A DNA stretch of 5,934 nucleotides from Methanomicrobia archaeon. GTDB lineage: Archaea > Methanobacteriota_B > Thermococci > Methanofastidiosales > NM3. The translations under genes were made by a program, and so were the position numbers. The stretch spans positions 1 through 5,934 of the forward strand of contig DSAJ01000098.1 of NCBI GenBank assembly GCA_011372835.1. The letters run 5' to 3'. The notes under the pieces were generated by a model. The model was not told where the DNA came from and ran no database searches. It saw only the letters and a list, made by a program, of their open reading frames with translations. Of the stretch, positions 5,733 through 5,934 are shown one piece after another; the stretch's first letter is position 1; each line of letters begins with the position of its first letter.

Positions 5733-5934
5733 TTAGAAGATCCTGACTCCATCGTCACCCAGGCATGCCACCTGGAAGGAAACGCCGTTAGCGACAATGG
5801 CGGCAACGAGTGCGTTGTGCTCCCTCCCGCTGCCGGATGAAAGATTAATGTAGACGTCTCCGTCTGCGGGGAGCTGTTCGGCAATATCCTCGACAAGCTG
5901 GCACGAATCCTTGTTCTCGTCGAGCACTATCCAA
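5733..5934 (-). CDS. C-terminal fragment, possible CARF-like Rossmann domain (5' end beyond right edge)
   Basis: Sixty-six residues of an open frame enter from the right edge and stop at TAA (5735-5733). The GTG at 5927 is in frame, but the frame stays open through the edge, so it need not be the start. The segment reads as the end of a Rossmann-type alpha/beta fold: an acidic helix (SCQLVEDIAEQL), the strand DVYINLSSGSG with a Gly/Ser loop, a helix (NALVAAIVANG), and a final strand before VRIF. The VYINLSSG loop resembles the VYVN-SSG signature of CARF-like domains, for example the HFX_2341/DUF6293 N-terminal domain, which bind nucleotide-type ligands. Such domains are usually followed by a DNA-binding or effector part, but here the protein ends at once, so any effector would have to be N-terminal. 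The resemblance is from memory and weak. The 22-base gap to the 44-aa gene suggests one operon leading to trpS. Confidence 0.55.
   Translation of the reverse strand, partial: WIVLDENKDSCQLVEDIAEQLPADGDVYINLSSGSGREHNALVAAIVANGVSFQVACLGDDGVRIF

Noticed and set aside
5192..5840. Plus-strand ORFs of 184 and 109 codons opposite trpS and the small basic gene
   Set aside because: They lie opposite recognised or SD-supported minus-strand genes and show no SD or coherent domain.
1..5934. tRNA, rRNA, CRISPR array, insertion sequence or attachment site
   Set aside because: Reading by eye, I saw no cloverleaf, regularly spaced repeat, transposase motif or terminal inverted repeat. A covariance-model scan was not possible, so a small ncRNA cannot be excluded.

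Overview
The window looks like chromosomal DNA from an archaeon, probably from the Euryarchaeota in the broad sense. The evidence is a DNA primase large subunit (PriL) with Fe-S cysteines, a tryptophanyl-tRNA synthetase of the archaeal/eukaryotic type, an archaeal TctA-like membrane protein with a GLVPGIHVNT motif, TATA-like promoters and strong archaeal Shine-Dalgarno (SD) sites. I could not place it in a genus. Most genes are fairly GC-rich. The stretch at about 1320-1800 is clearly more AT-rich.

Layout, left to right. (1) Bases 2-1312 (+): the C-terminal 436 residues of a secreted, membrane-anchored multidomain protein that enters from the left edge. (2) 1413-1733 (+): an unrecognised 106-residue acidic protein on an AT-rich island, with its own TATA box and a terminator-like hairpin over its stop codon. 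(3) 1820-3028 (+): a polytopic TctA/COG1784-type membrane protein. (4) 3055-4452 (+): priL, 26 bases behind the permease with a perfect GGAGG site, so the two are probably co-transcribed. (5) 4436-5563 (-): trpS, convergent with priL and overlapping its end by 17 bases. (6) 5576-5710 (-): a 44-residue, extremely basic small protein with a very strong SD, 12 bases upstream of trpS. (7) 5733-5934 (-): the C-terminal end of a protein with a possible CARF-like Rossmann segment, running off the right edge.

The minus-strand genes (CARF-like fragment, small basic protein, trpS) are tightly spaced and look like one operon transcribed from beyond the right edge. The plus-strand permease and primase form another, and the two operons collide tail to tail. 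The genes thought to be first in their transcripts (106-aa protein, permease) lack a clear SD and have AT-rich TATA-like elements about 25-30 bases before the start codon, which suggests leaderless mRNAs. The internal genes (priL, the 44-aa protein) have strong SDs.

I found no RNA gene, insertion sequence, CRISPR array or origin. Nothing here is convincingly a new defence or mobile system. The points most worth a second look are a winged-helix-like extension on PriL, the overlooked 44-aa basic protein before trpS, the AT-rich single-gene cassette, the domain architecture of the surface protein, and a Trp-codon mini-ORF overlapping the trpS start.
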